A DNA stretch of 64,000 bases from Temperatibacter sp965603205 (GTDB lineage: Bacteria; Pseudomonadota; Alphaproteobacteria; Sphingomonadales; Kordiimonadaceae), in NCBI GenBank assembly GCA_965603205.1, contig CBFDCC010000013.1:11382-75381 (forward strand), in the 5' to 3' direction. The translations under genes were made by a program, and so were the position numbers. The notes under the pieces are model-generated. The model did not search any database. It was not told where the DNA came from and saw nothing but the letters and a program-made list of their open reading frames with translations. Shown in pieces: positions 8,156 through 17,682 of the stretch (positions within the stretch are counted from its first letter, which is position 1; the number at the start of each line of letters is the position of its first letter).

Positions 8156-9325
8156 TTAAAACAAAAGAATACCATCTTGAAAATCCATGTACCATTTTTT
8201 AAAGTCATCGGTCGGCATTGGGTGCGCCAGATAATATCCTTGTACCAGATCAACGCCTAATTCGCGCGCTAAGACTAAGAGCTCTTTATCTTCTATACCT
8301 GCACAGGCGCTTTTTAAATCTAGCTTATGAGTTAGCTCCACAGCAGACTCTAAAATGATGCGTGTTGTCTTTACCTTAAGGGCCTGTTCAATCAAATCGC
8401 GATCTACGATCAATTCGTCAAAGGGAATTTGATGCATCCGCATTAATGACCCAAACGCCGCACTGAAATTATCCAGCGCTAAATTAAAGCCACGCTTATT
8501 AAGCAGAGCCATCACAGTAATCAGCTTTTCTTTGTCTGAGGTCAGCTGCGTCCCACCAATCTTCAGCGTAATCAGTTCATGCGGCACATGAAATTGATCA
8601 GCAAGACCTGTTACGACATCAACGAAATCATCCTTTAGCATATTCGCAGCAGATAGATTTATCGCCATGGCAAGATTTAGACCGTCCTTGACCCATACCC
8701 CTAGGTTTTCTATGGCCAGCTCCATCATGCGATAGGTGAGTAAATCCATATAGCCCTTTTCACGCGCAAGGCTAAGCACCGCTTGCGCCCCCAGCATACC
8801 GCCGTCACGCGATTGCCAACGCGCAAAAACCTCAACACCAGCGACCGTATTGTCTTTTAAATTTATACGAGGCTGAAATATGGGGATAAGGCCGTCCGTC
8901 ATCAGGCCGCGCATAAATTCTGTCTCGCTCAGCATAGAGCCACCAAAACCACTGCGCGTGCGCCTAAAGGCCCGCATTAAATCAGCTTTATCTATGGGGT
9001 GAGATACCGTTGCCAGCAAATCAATCGAATAGGATAGGGCTAGCTCCTTTGACAGTTCAAGGTTTTCTGACCCCTCTTCCCCGCATAGGATAATCGCAGG
9101 ATTCCAATCAAGCATAGCAACCCTTCGAATAAAATCCTTACCAGACAGATCAGCCATATCCGTGTCGGCCATGATATAATCAAAGCGTTCAGAATTTAGA
9201 ATATCCTGCGCGTCCTCACCGTTGCTGGTGGTAGCAACTAAATACCCCCCATCCCGCAATATCTGCGCGGTCATGTCAGCTGTAACCGCTGAACCATCAA
9301 TAAGTAACACTGATTTCTGCAACAC
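8156..9325 (-). CDS. Response regulator with degenerate EAL domain
   Basis: A 389-aa protein: receiver domain (about 5-120) and EAL domain (about 140-380). The receiver keeps D10 and the phospho-acceptor D54, but the conserved Lys is replaced in SHP (108-110). The EAL signature is EVF (165-167), N223 is kept, but the usual Glu of the EIT(E) motif is K255, DDFG reads DNFS (285-288), the catalytic Lys is I306, and the Glu of AEGVE is A342. With these losses c-di-GMP hydrolysis is unlikely; binding or protein interaction is more plausible. GTG start at 9325 after AGGAG. Upstream (9342-9375) there are TTAAC/GGTTAA half-sites resembling CtrA boxes. Confidence 0.9.
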   Translation of the reverse strand: MLQKSVLLIDGSAVTADMTAQILRDGGYLVATTSNGEDAQDILNSERFDYIMADTDMADLSGKDFIRRVAMLDWNPAIILCGEEGSENLELSKELALSYSIDLLATVSHPIDKADLMRAFRRTRSGFGGSMLSETEFMRGLMTDGLIPIFQPRINLKDNTVAGVEVFARWQSRDGGMLGAQAVLSLAREKGYMDLLTYRMMELAIENLGVWVKDGLNLAMAINLSAANMLKDDFVDVVTGLADQFHVPHELITLKIGGTQLTSDKEKLITVMALLNKRGFNLALDNFSAAFGSLMRMHQIPFDELIVDRDLIEQALKVKTTRIILESAVELTHKLDLKSACAGIEDKELLVLARELGVDLVQGYYLAHPMPTDDFKKWYMDFQDGILLF

Positions 9326-9376
9326 TTATCTCCTAGTAAATATAGTTAACATTACCATAGCATGAAAATGGTTAAT

Positions 9377-9408
9377 AAAAAAAGAGCATGGTGAAATGCT
9401 CTTTTTTT
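9377..9408 (-). terminator. Terminator of the gcv operon
   Basis: GAGCAT (9384-9389) pairs with ATGCTC (9396-9401), extended by A-run/T-run pairing on both sides. On the minus strand the stem is followed by seven T. It ends gcvPB transcription before the EAL gene. Confidence 0.92.
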
Positions 9409-9433
9409 CATTGCAAAATATAGGTGATTATCC

Positions 9434-10978
9434 CTACTCAGCCATATACCGCAACTTAGGCTTACGGGCCGCCAGTGTTTCATCAAGGCGTTTCCACGGC
9501 GCATGGAAAGGCGCACCTGTGAAACGTTCCACCTTGCCAGCCTTAGCCTCGCTGGCTAATCCACGCATAGACTTAACAAACTGATCAAGGTTAGCCTTGC
9601 TCTCGCTTTCGGTTGGCTCCACCAACATGGCGCCATGAACCACAAGAGGGAAATACATGGTCATCGGGTGATAACCTTCGTCAATCATTGCCTTAGCAAA
9701 ATCTAATGTACTAACGCCCGTATCATCAAGGAAGCTATCATCAAACAGTACCTCATGCATACAAGGGCCGTCAAAGGCCACCGACATAACATCATCAAGG
9801 CAAGCCTTGAGATAGTTAGCGTTTAACACCGCGTCTTCTGAGGCTTGTTTAATACCATCACCACCATGACTAAGCATATAGGCCAGCGCCCGCACATACA
9901 TACCCATCTGACCGTGGAAAGCCGTTAGGCGACCAAAGGATGGATCGCCGTTGCCATCGCTATGTTCCTTTAGGCGCATACCATCTGGTGTTTGCACGAC
10001 ATAAGGCAGTGGCACATGGGCTTTTAGCGCGTCAGAGAAAACAACAGGTCCAGAACCGGGACCACCGCCACCGTGCGGCGTAGAGAATGTTTTATGCAGA
10101 TTGAAATGCATCGCATCAACACCCAAATCACCGGGCCTGATTTTACCTGCAATAGCGTTAAAATTAGCACCATCACAATAGAAATAAGCACCAACGGCGT
10201 GAATAGCCTCTGCCACTTCGACGACCTCATCCTCAAACAGGCCACATGTATTAGGGTTGGTGATCATCACACCCGCAACCGTTTCATCCAGCGCGTCTTT
10301 AAACGCCTGAACGTCAACACGACCATTTGCTTGACCCGGAATAGATTTCACCGTGTAACCACAAAAAGCAGCGGTGGCAGGGTTCGTGCCGTGTGCGCTA
10401 TCGGGTACAAGGATTGTTGTGCGCGCGTCACCTTTGGCGACATGGGCCGCACGCATCGCCATAATACCGCATAGCTCGCCGTGTGCGCCAGCCTTTGGCG
10501 ACATAGCAACCGCAGGCATACCTGTTAGTGTTGTTAACCAATGTGCTAGCTCTTCCATCAACTGCAGTGCACCCTGCACTGTTTGCTGTGGCTGCATAGG
10601 GTGGATATCACCAAAGCCCGCTAGACGCGCCATTTTCTCATTCACACGAGGGTTATGCTTCATCGTGCAAGACCCAAGCGGGAAGACACCCATATCAATA
10701 CCGTAGTTGCGACGTGACAAACGCGTATAGTGACGCACCGCGTCAGGCTCTGGCAAACCGGGGCAACCAATTGGGGCTGTGCGCTCCATACCGCCAAGTG
10801 CATGCGTAAACTCGCCCGCATCAGCAACATCAACACCTGTTAAGGTGGGTGAGCCAACTTCATAGATCAGGCCTTCTGCTTGACGCAGACCCTTGTGACC
10901 TGAGAAGCTTTCATAAGTCTCTGTCGAAGTTTCCATTCCCTCTACACCTGATGGACGACCTTGATTATTCATGCTCAT
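9434..10978 (-). CDS. gcvPB: Glycine dehydrogenase (decarboxylating) subunit 2
   Basis: Beta chain of the split P-protein of the glycine cleavage system; together with gcvPA it decarboxylates glycine with PLP and loads the aminomethyl group onto GcvH. The protein is 514 aa, with the PLP-lysine region around DAMHFNLHKTFSTPHGGGG and conserved VFPLGSCTMKHNPR near the N-terminus. Start ATG at 10978 overlaps the gcvPA stop by 4 nt (ATGA), so the two are translationally coupled. It is the last gene of the operon, before the terminator at 9377-9408. Confidence 0.97.
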   Translation of the reverse strand: MSMNNQGRPSGVEGMETSTETYESFSGHKGLRQAEGLIYEVGSPTLTGVDVADAGEFTHALGGMERTAPIGCPGLPEPDAVRHYTRLSRRNYGIDMGVFPLGSCTMKHNPRVNEKMARLAGFGDIHPMQPQQTVQGALQLMEELAHWLTTLTGMPAVAMSPKAGAHGELCGIMAMRAAHVAKGDARTTILVPDSAHGTNPATAAFCGYTVKSIPGQANGRVDVQAFKDALDETVAGVMITNPNTCGLFEDEVVEVAEAIHAVGAYFYCDGANFNAIAGKIRPGDLGVDAMHFNLHKTFSTPHGGGGPGSGPVVFSDALKAHVPLPYVVQTPDGMRLKEHSDGNGDPSFGRLTAFHGQMGMYVRALAYMLSHGGDGIKQASEDAVLNANYLKACLDDVMSVAFDGPCMHEVLFDDSFLDDTGVSTLDFAKAMIDEGYHPMTMYFPLVVHGAMLVEPTESESKANLDQFVKSMRGLASEAKAGKVERFTGAPFHAPWKRLDETLAARKPKLRYMAE

Positions 10979-12327
10979 GATAAAATCTCCTTAAGGCCAG
11001 TACAGAGTGCCGCAACATCTTCGTCCGTTGATGTCTCTGTAATCGCAACCAGCAGCAGATCATCCATGTTAGCATCTGGATAAAGCCTAGACATTGGCAC
11101 CCCTGCGATAATGTTCTTTTCTACAAGCGCATCAACAATGCCCGCAGCATCACCCTTTAGGCGCACTGTCATCTCGTTAAAGAATGTATCGTTTAACACT
11201 TCCACACCATCAACAGCGTTCAGCGCAGCTTTCAGATCAACAGCTTTCTTGTGATTAAGTATGGCAACATCACGCAAGCCCTTCTCGCCTAGCAATGTCA
11301 TATGAATGGTAAAGGCCAGCGCGCAAAGGCCAGCGTTAGTACAGATATTTGATGTGGCTTTTTCACGGCGGATATGTTGCTCACGCGTTGAAAGCGTTAA
11401 CACGAAACCGCGCTCACCATCAGCGTCAACCGTCTCACCGCACAAGCGACCGGGCATCTGACGCACCAGTTTTTGATTGGTGGCAAATAATCCTACATAA
11501 GGACCGCCAAAGTTTAGGCCGTTACCAATAGACTGTCCCTCGCCGACAACGATATCAGCGCCCATTTCACCGGGGCTCATCATCGCGCCTAAGCTCATAA
11601 CCTCAGTGAAAGCAACGATCAGCAACGCCTTGTTGGCGTGACAAACATCTGCTAGTTCGCGCAGATCATGAATATGGCCCGTAACCGATGGGTTTTGGAA
11701 AACCACACAGCTTGTCTTATCGTCCACAGCGTCTATAGCTGCCTGCAATTCAGCCTTAGGATCATCTGGCAGTGGCGGCTGGGAGATAATCTCGTCTGGT
11801 GTATATTGGGTTAAAGTCTCAACAACATCACGGTAATGCGCGTGTAGTGATCCACCAATAATAGCCTTAACCTTACGGGTAACACGACGCGCCATTAGCA
11901 CCGCCTCGCCGCAAGCTGTTGAGCCATCATACATAGAGGCATTTGATACATCCATGCCTGTTAGCTCAGCGACTTGACTTTGAAATTCAAAAACTGTTTG
12001 CAGTGTTCCCTGCGCGATTTCTGGCTGATACGGCGTATAAGCCGTTAAAAACTCACCGCGTTGAATCATATGATCAACGGTCGCTGGCACATGATGACGA
12101 TAAGCCCCTGCACCAACAAAAAATGGTACAGAACCAGCCGCGACGTTCTTAGCCGCCATACGGCCAAGATAACGCTCAACTTCTAGCTCTGATTTATGGG
12201 ACGGTAGATCAATATCAACATTGAGGGCTGCAACTGGTACATCACGGTACAGCGCGTCAACATCTCTAACACCAATTTTGTCTAGCATCTGCTGGCGGTC
12301 ATCGCCTGTCAGGGGTAGATAGCGCAT
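10975..12327 (-). CDS. gcvPA: Glycine dehydrogenase (decarboxylating) subunit 1
   Basis: Alpha chain of the split P-protein (450 aa). Typical are MRYLPLT at the start, FFVGAGAYRHHVPATVDHM, TAYTPYQPEIAQGTLQ and the MYDGSTACGEAVLMA segment. Many proteobacteria have a single GcvP of about 950 aa; the two-subunit form here is the alternative architecture. Third gene of the operon, 35 bp after gcvH and overlapping gcvPB by 4 nt. Confidence 0.97.
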   Translation of the reverse strand: MRYLPLTGDDRQQMLDKIGVRDVDALYRDVPVAALNVDIDLPSHKSELEVERYLGRMAAKNVAAGSVPFFVGAGAYRHHVPATVDHMIQRGEFLTAYTPYQPEIAQGTLQTVFEFQSQVAELTGMDVSNASMYDGSTACGEAVLMARRVTRKVKAIIGGSLHAHYRDVVETLTQYTPDEIISQPPLPDDPKAELQAAIDAVDDKTSCVVFQNPSVTGHIHDLRELADVCHANKALLIVAFTEVMSLGAMMSPGEMGADIVVGEGQSIGNGLNFGGPYVGLFATNQKLVRQMPGRLCGETVDADGERGFVLTLSTREQHIRREKATSNICTNAGLCALAFTIHMTLLGEKGLRDVAILNHKKAVDLKAALNAVDGVEVLNDTFFNEMTVRLKGDAAGIVDALVEKNIIAGVPMSRLYPDANMDDLLLVAITETSTDEDVAALCTGLKEILS

Positions 12328-12362
12328 GGGGGAAACTCCATTTTCAGATTAAATCTTAATAC

Positions 12363-12731
12363 TTACTCAGCGATAAAATCGTTGTAAGCAGCCTCATCCA
12401 TCAAAGCATCTAACTCAGATGCGTCAGCAGCAGTGATCTTAAAGAAGTAACCACCATCGAGTGGCGCACTATTCACCAGTGATGGATCAGTTTCTAAATC
12501 TTCATTCACTTCGGTAATTGTACCTGTGATCGGCGCGTAAACCTCAGATGCTGCTTTCACTGATTCAACAACAGCTACTTCGTCACCTTGCGCAAACTCG
12601 GCGCCAACTTCTGGCACTTCAACAAATACAACATCACCAAGCGCGTTTTGAGCGTGGTCAGTAATACCAACTGTTGCAACACCGTCAGCAATTAATAGCC
12701 ATTCGTGGTCTTCCGTATATTTCATCATCAT
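12363..12731 (-). CDS. gcvH: Glycine cleavage system H protein
   Basis: Lipoyl carrier of the glycine cleavage system, 122 aa, the usual length. The lipoylation lysine is in VAVVESVKAASEVYAP (K at about residue 64). N-terminal YTEDHEWL and C-terminal MDEAAYNDFI are family typical. Two adjacent ATGs at the start; TAAGGAGATATATG gives a strong ribosome binding site. 20 bp after gcvT. Confidence 0.97.
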   Translation of the reverse strand: MMMKYTEDHEWLLIADGVATVGITDHAQNALGDVVFVEVPEVGAEFAQGDEVAVVESVKAASEVYAPITGTITEVNEDLETDPSLVNSAPLDGGYFFKITAADASELDALMDEAAYNDFIAE

Positions 12732-12751
12732 ATATCTCCTTAATATCTAAA

Positions 12752-13894
12752 TTATTTTTTGCGTTTATAACGCTGTTCGATAAATGGTGTCGCCGCGACC
12801 TTTGCAGGCATTAATTTACCGCGCACCACTAAATTTAACTCAGTCCCCACAGCCTTAAAAGCTGCTGGCACATAACCCATAGCAACAGGACCGCCCAAAG
12901 TAGGGCCAAAGCCACCTGATGTAATTTTACCAATGATATTGCCGTCCATGTCGGCGATCTCTACGCCTTCGCGGGCGGGGGCACGGCCTGATGGCAAAAT
13001 GCCAACGCGTACATTGTCTGCACCGTCTTTTAATTCTCTTAAGATACGCTCGCTACCCACAAAATCACCAAGCTCGCGCCGTTTCTTACCCAGCGAGAAA
13101 ATGATATTCGCACCAACTGGGCTGATAGATCCATCAAAGTCATGACCTGATAGGCACAGGCCCGGCTCAAGGCGCAAGCTATCACGGGCGCCAAGGCCAA
13201 TAGCCTCGACATCATCATGTGCTAGCAGGCGGCGTGCAAAGGCATCGGCCGCTTCTTCAGGAATTGAAATCTCGTAACCGTCTTCGCCAGTGTAGCCACT
13301 GCGGGATACCCAGCAGACAACGCCTTCCATTGTAATAGACGTTGCTTCCATAAAGCCTAGTTTGGCTGCCTCTGGCGCGATGGAGGCGAGAACCGCCTCA
13401 GCCTTTGGGCCTTGCAGGGCTAGCAGTGCGCGATCTTCTAGCGGCTCTAGTAGAATTGTATCGCCTAGCTTATCTTCTAAAATACCGTAATCTTTATCTT
13501 TAAAGGCTGCATTTACCACAATATAAGCCATGCCATCAGGCTCGTGAGTGCGTGTGACCATTAGATCATCCTCGATACCGCCTTCATCATTAAGCAGAAC
13601 TGAGTATCTCATCTTACCGGGCTTTAGCACTTGCAGGGCTGCGGGCATTAATTTTTCTAGTGCTGCCATCGGATCGCTGCCATCGCTGGTGCGCACATAG
13701 GCTTGGCCCATATGAGACACATCGAACAAACCTGCGCCCGTGCGGGTATGCAGATGTTCTTTCATAATACCTAATGGATATTGCACAGGCAAAGCATAAC
13801 CTGCGAATGGGACAATCTTGCCACCAAGTTCAACATGTAGGTCGTATAGCGGTGTTTTTAATGGTTCAGACTGATTGATTATCTCTGCTGGCAT
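12752..13894 (-). CDS. gcvT: Aminomethyltransferase (glycine cleavage T protein)
   Basis: Transfers the methylene group from aminomethyl-lipoyl GcvH to tetrahydrofolate and releases ammonia. 380 aa; seen: LYDLHVELGGKIVPFAGYALPVQY, FDVSHMGQ, the folate-binding YTGEDGYEI region and LRLEPGLCL. First gene of the operon. Its leader carries a tandem glycine riboswitch (13958-14157) and a promoter (14191-14218), so expression should rise with glycine, as established for this RNA class. Confidence 0.97.
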   Translation of the reverse strand: MPAEIINQSEPLKTPLYDLHVELGGKIVPFAGYALPVQYPLGIMKEHLHTRTGAGLFDVSHMGQAYVRTSDGSDPMAALEKLMPAALQVLKPGKMRYSVLLNDEGGIEDDLMVTRTHEPDGMAYIVVNAAFKDKDYGILEDKLGDTILLEPLEDRALLALQGPKAEAVLASIAPEAAKLGFMEATSITMEGVVCWVSRSGYTGEDGYEISIPEEAADAFARRLLAHDDVEAIGLGARDSLRLEPGLCLSGHDFDGSISPVGANIIFSLGKKRRELGDFVGSERILRELKDGADNVRVGILPSGRAPAREGVEIADMDGNIIGKITSGGFGPTLGGPVAMGYVPAAFKAVGTELNLVVRGKLMPAKVAATPFIEQRYKRKK

Positions 13895-13957
13895 GATTTA
13901 GGTTCCAATGTCAAAGTTGCGCTCAACTATATCTCCAACTCATGCTGGATATATAAG

Positions 13958-14157
13958 CGCCCCCTCTGTCACGGAACCTGAGAGATTTCATAGGTGATAG
14001 ACTACCTACTTACCCCGTCGGTGAGGATAATTTCTTACCCTACTTTCCAGAGTGTCCTTCCTTAGTGCGGTCCTTTTGCCTGAGAGTTTCCGAGGCGGTT
14101 GCTCCTTCGGCGTCAATATATTGACATAGCCAAATTATTGATCTCTCCCGCACGGGA
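13958..14157 (-). promoter_or_regulatory. Tandem glycine riboswitch (gcvT element, two aptamers)
   Basis: On the minus strand the first aptamer begins at CGGGAGAG (near 14155), then CGCCGAAGGAGCAACCGCC and AACTCTCAGGCAAAAGGACCG. The second contains CACCGACGGGGTAA and AATCTCTCAGGTTCCGTGAC. These are the conserved cores of cooperative tandem glycine aptamers. Between the second aptamer and gcvT, 13919-13960 holds an inverted repeat (GCGCT, TATATC / GATATA, AGCGC) without a T-run, which may be the expression platform. Position just upstream of gcvT fits. Confidence 0.95.
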
Positions 14158-14190
14158 TACAATGATGACTCATTGATGAACAATGCCGCG

Positions 14191-14218
14191 ATAATAGGCA
14201 CCACGTAGCCAGAGTCAA
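14191..14218 (-). promoter_or_regulatory. Probable sigma-70-type promoter of the gcv operon
   Basis: On the minus strand TTGACT (14218-14213), 16 bases, TATTAT (14196-14191). Transcription would start near 14184, about 27 nt before the first glycine aptamer. Confidence 0.65.
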
Positions 14219-14244
14219 TCTTTGTTTAAAATATACATTCAATA

Positions 14245-14658
14245 TTAATGAATACTATCATATTCAGCACGAACTTCTTTGCTGCTATCGACAGAACAAC
14301 TAGCTTTTAACTTAATTTTATAGCCCTTGCCTGGCAGGGTAAATGAATATTCACCCGTCTGACCATCATAAACAATAGTGGTCTCAGAATAGCCCTCAAA
14401 AACAATTTTTTCATCTTCATCCTCGCATACCATATAACTTTTTGAGGCATATTTACGGTTATAGGGGGAATAATTGATCTCTTCTTTTGGTATGAATTTA
14501 TTCATGATGATACCAAGCCCAAAGACAATGAATAAGCCAGCGGCTATCTTCACACCAATATCTATCTTGCTTTGTTTTTTGTTAGCCCGCCTTTTTACAG
14601 CCGGCTTCTTTATAGGTTTCCGCGCCACAAATTCTTCTCCATAACCCTGTGCCATCAA
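14245..14658 (-). CDS. Small membrane-anchored protein of unknown function
   Basis: Not recognised. 137 aa: a basic N-terminus rich in Lys/Arg (11-30), one membrane segment (about 35-53, IAAGLFIVFGLGIIM), then an acidic soluble part of about 80 residues with two cysteines (in MVCEDE and ASCSVD). This looks like a single-pass protein with its C-terminus outside. It lies in AT-rich DNA between the gcv promoter and the phosphatase gene. Two adjacent Met codons at the start. Confidence 0.65.
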   Translation of the reverse strand: MMAQGYGEEFVARKPIKKPAVKRRANKKQSKIDIGVKIAAGLFIVFGLGIIMNKFIPKEEINYSPYNRKYASKSYMVCEDEDEKIVFEGYSETTIVYDGQTGEYSFTLPGKGYKIKLKASCSVDSSKEVRAEYDSIH

Positions 14659-14767
14659 TCGATGATATCAGTATAACTACTTAATTTAAATATAGAAATA
14701 TATAGATATAATTTTAATAAATATTCATATTTTAATATTATTAGTACTAATTTTTAGCGTTTTAATA

Positions 14768-15262
14768 TTATGGGGTTTTGGGCTCAATATACTCTATTTT
14801 AACATTATAATGACCACTATTATCCTTAATGATGATGAACATGTGGTCATATTGATGATCTTCCAGATCAGGATAATGAGTGCCAGCAATTAAATTAACC
14901 AGTGGTGGCGTTGTATTGCTGTGACCTGAAATCAGGATGCGGCCAGTCATCGCCTTTACTTTATCTGCAATCTCTGACAAATTTTCAGGGTCATATAATT
15001 CTAGCTTTAGGTCAAAATGTGCGGCAGTAGGCGCAGCCGTATCGCGGGTACGCGTAAGGTCACTACTGAAAATATGAGTGATATGCTTATCTGCCAGCAT
15101 TTTTGCAATTGTGTTAGCACGTATAATGCCTTTGGGTGTTAGGGCTGGGTCTTTACTATCATCCTTTACCTTCTCCGCGTGCCGCACCAGATAATAGATG
15201 GTCTCGGCATTGGTCGGCACAGTCATCACTAGCAAGCTCAATGTTACAATGATAAAACGCAT
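14768..15262 (-). CDS. Exported histidine phosphatase (SixA/phosphoglycerate mutase-like)
   Basis: Histidine phosphatase superfamily protein, about 164 aa with a signal peptide (MRFIIVTLSLLVMTVPTNA). The catalytic RHAEK (the family RHG/RHA motif) follows YYLV, the second His is in ISGHSNTTP, and LTPKGIIRA is typical of the family. Substrate unknown; probably periplasmic. The frame opens at 15283, but AGGAGAAGG lies just before the ATG at 15262, giving a cleaner signal peptide. Divergent from ygiQ. Confidence 0.88.
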   Translation of the reverse strand: MRFIIVTLSLLVMTVPTNAETIYYLVRHAEKVKDDSKDPALTPKGIIRANTIAKMLADKHITHIFSSDLTRTRDTAAPTAAHFDLKLELYDPENLSEIADKVKAMTGRILISGHSNTTPPLVNLIAGTHYPDLEDHQYDHMFIIIKDNSGHYNVKIEYIEPKTP

Positions 15263-15382
15263 ATGCCTTCTCCTAAATTTCATAATAATTTCATAACAGA
15301 TAAAAGCGAACTATCTAACTCTTTTTTTCTTCACCATTTCATTGATACACTGTATGACGGCCTAAGAATAAAGACTTGGGAA

Positions 15383-17590
15383 ATGGAACCAACATACATG
15401 CCTGATACTAGCGCAGCTGAAACCACTGGATTATTTTCCCACAAGAAATTCTGGGCAAAAAGATTTGGTACGGCACCATTTTTGCCCATGTCTCGCGCCG
15501 AGATGGATTTGTTGGGCTGGGATAGCTGCGATATTATTCTAGTCACGGGCGACGCCTATGTTGATCACCCCAGCTTTGGTATGGCGGTTATTGGCAGACT
15601 GTTAGAGGCGCAGGGATTTCGTGTAGGCATTATCGCGCAACCTGAATGGCAATCGGCTGACGCTTTTAAAGTATTAGGGCCACCCAATCTGTTCTTTGGT
15701 GTCACCTCTGGCAACATGGATAGCATGGTCAACCGCTATACGTCTGAGCGCCGCTTACGCCATAATGATGTTTACACTCCAAATGATGAAGGCGGCAAAC
15801 GTCCCGACCGCGCCGTGATTGTTTATTCACAGCGCTGCCGCGAAGCCTTCAAGGGTGTGCCTATTGTCCTTGGCGGTATTGAAGCATCCTTGCGCAGGAT
15901 CGCCCATTATGATTACTGGTCCGACAAGGTGCGCCGCAGTGTGCTGGTTGATAGCAAGGCTGATATCTTACTTTATGGCAACAGCGACCGCGCCATCGTC
16001 GAGCTTGCACACCGCGTAGCTGCTGGTGAAAAACCCAAAGAGATCATAGATATTCGCGGTACTGCCGTCATGGTAAAAGACGCGCCCGAAGATTATAATG
16101 TTGTGGATATGAGCGACATTGATCTGGGCACTGTCATCGTGCAGGCCCATCAAAACCCATATAAATATGGTGATGAATCTTGCGACACATCGGGGAAACC
16201 TGACCCTTTAAAGGTTAAGGACACAAATTACACAGCAGAGTCCAATGAGGCGATGCAAGAGCCTATGGCAGGTGCCGTTATCACTAAACGGTTGAACAAA
16301 AATGAGTTGGCCGTTGTGCGCCTGCCCGATTTTGAACAAGTGAGCAAAGACCCTGTGTCATACGCACAGGCGTCACGCGTGCTGCATCTAGAGAGCAACC
16401 CAGGCAACGCCCGCCCCCTCATTCAAAAGCATGGTGACCGCAATGTTTGGATCAACCCACCCGCGATACCGCTAACCACACCTGAAATTGACGGTGTATT
16501 TGATCTAGAGTATGCCCGCGCGCCGCATCCTTTTTATGGTGATGCCCGCATTCCCGCGTGGGAGATGATCCGTTTCTCTATCAACATCATGCGTGGCTGT
16601 TTTGGAGGCTGTAGTTTCTGTTCTATTACAGAGCATGAAGGTCGCATTATTCAGAGCAGATCAGAGGCGAGCATCCTACGCGAAGTAGAAGATATAAAGA
16701 AAAAAATCCCTGAATTTACTGGTGTTATCAGCGATCTAGGCGGCCCGACAGCCAATATGTACCGCCTAGCCTGTAAGGATGATAACATCCAAAGAACATG
16801 TCGTAGATTAAGCTGCGTTTATCCTAGCATTTGCAAAAACCTCAACACCGACCACAGTGCGCTCATTCAGCTTTATAAAAAAGCACGCGCTATACCCGGC
16901 ATTAAGAAAATTCTCATTGCATCAGGACTGCGCTATGATCTAGCGGTGGAAAGCCCTGAGTATGTCAAAGAGTTAGTGACGCACCATGTGGGCGGTTACT
17001 TGAAAATAGCACCCGAGCATACCGAAGAAAATGCGCTAACCAAGATGATGAAGCCGGGCATTGGCTCTTATGATCGTTTCAAAGAAATGTTTGACGAGGC
17101 GGCGCGTGCGGCAGGCAAGGAATATTATCTTATTCCCTATTTCATCAGCGCCCATCCCGGCACCACGGATGAAGATATGATGAATCTCGCCATCTGGCTG
17201 AAAGCAAATGGGTTCCGCGCTGACCAAGTACAAAATTTCATGGCAACCCCCATGTCCATGGCCAGCGCCATGTATTATAGTGGCAAAAACCCTATCAAGC
17301 CTATACGTCGAGATAGTGAAGACGTGATTGCTATTACGGGCGCAAATCAACGCAAGTTACATAAAGCATTTCTGCGGTATCACGATCCTGAAAATTGGCC
17401 TTTGCTGCGTGAAACGCTCACAAATATGGGGCGCGCAGATTTGATCGGTAGTGGCCCTGAATTTTTAATTCCAAGCTTTCAACCACCTGGCACTGGTGGC
17501 AAAAAAGGGAAAAGCAATAACAGGGGTTACAAACCGAAAAGCGGCAATATCCGCACCCAACGCACTGGAGCTGAGCGTAAGGATTATTAA
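15383..17590 (+). CDS. ygiQ: YgiQ-family radical SAM protein
   Basis: Large radical SAM protein of the YgiQ (UPF0313) family, about 735 aa. N-terminal part is strongly conserved (FLPMSRAEMDLLGWDSCDII, GDAYVDHPSFG); the [4Fe-4S] motif is CFGGCSFC in MRGCFGGCSFCSITEHEGR; the basic C-terminal tail is rich in Lys/Gly/Arg. The reaction is not established. The frame is open from 15263, but that would overlap the divergent phosphatase start; ATG at 15383 or 15398 fits the family start better. No partner gene is adjacent. Confidence 0.93.
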   Translation: MEPTYMPDTSAAETTGLFSHKKFWAKRFGTAPFLPMSRAEMDLLGWDSCDIILVTGDAYVDHPSFGMAVIGRLLEAQGFRVGIIAQPEWQSADAFKVLGPPNLFFGVTSGNMDSMVNRYTSERRLRHNDVYTPNDEGGKRPDRAVIVYSQRCREAFKGVPIVLGGIEASLRRIAHYDYWSDKVRRSVLVDSKADILLYGNSDRAIVELAHRVAAGEKPKEIIDIRGTAVMVKDAPEDYNVVDMSDIDLGTVIVQAHQNPYKYGDESCDTSGKPDPLKVKDTNYTAESNEAMQEPMAGAVITKRLNKNELAVVRLPDFEQVSKDPVSYAQASRVLHLESNPGNARPLIQKHGDRNVWINPPAIPLTTPEIDGVFDLEYARAPHPFYGDARIPAWEMIRFSINIMRGCFGGCSFCSITEHEGRIIQSRSEASILREVEDIKKKIPEFTGVISDLGGPTANMYRLACKDDNIQRTCRRLSCVYPSICKNLNTDHSALIQLYKKARAIPGIKKILIASGLRYDLAVESPEYVKELVTHHVGGYLKIAPEHTEENALTKMMKPGIGSYDRFKEMFDEAARAAGKEYYLIPYFISAHPGTTDEDMMNLAIWLKANGFRADQVQNFMATPMSMASAMYYSGKNPIKPIRRDSEDVIAITGANQRKLHKAFLRYHDPENWPLLRETLTNMGRADLIGSGPEFLIPSFQPPGTGGKKGKSNNRGYKPKSGNIRTQRTGAERKDY

Positions 17591-17682
17591 GCGATACGTA
17601 ATTATCATCGGATATACTATTATTTTTAGGTGTATTTTAAAATATTTTCATATAAGATTAACTCCTACAGGGAATTTATTAT

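Noticed and set aside
10073..10706. Long plus-strand frames inside gcvPB
   Set aside because: They lie wholly opposite a strongly conserved gene and show no domain of their own.
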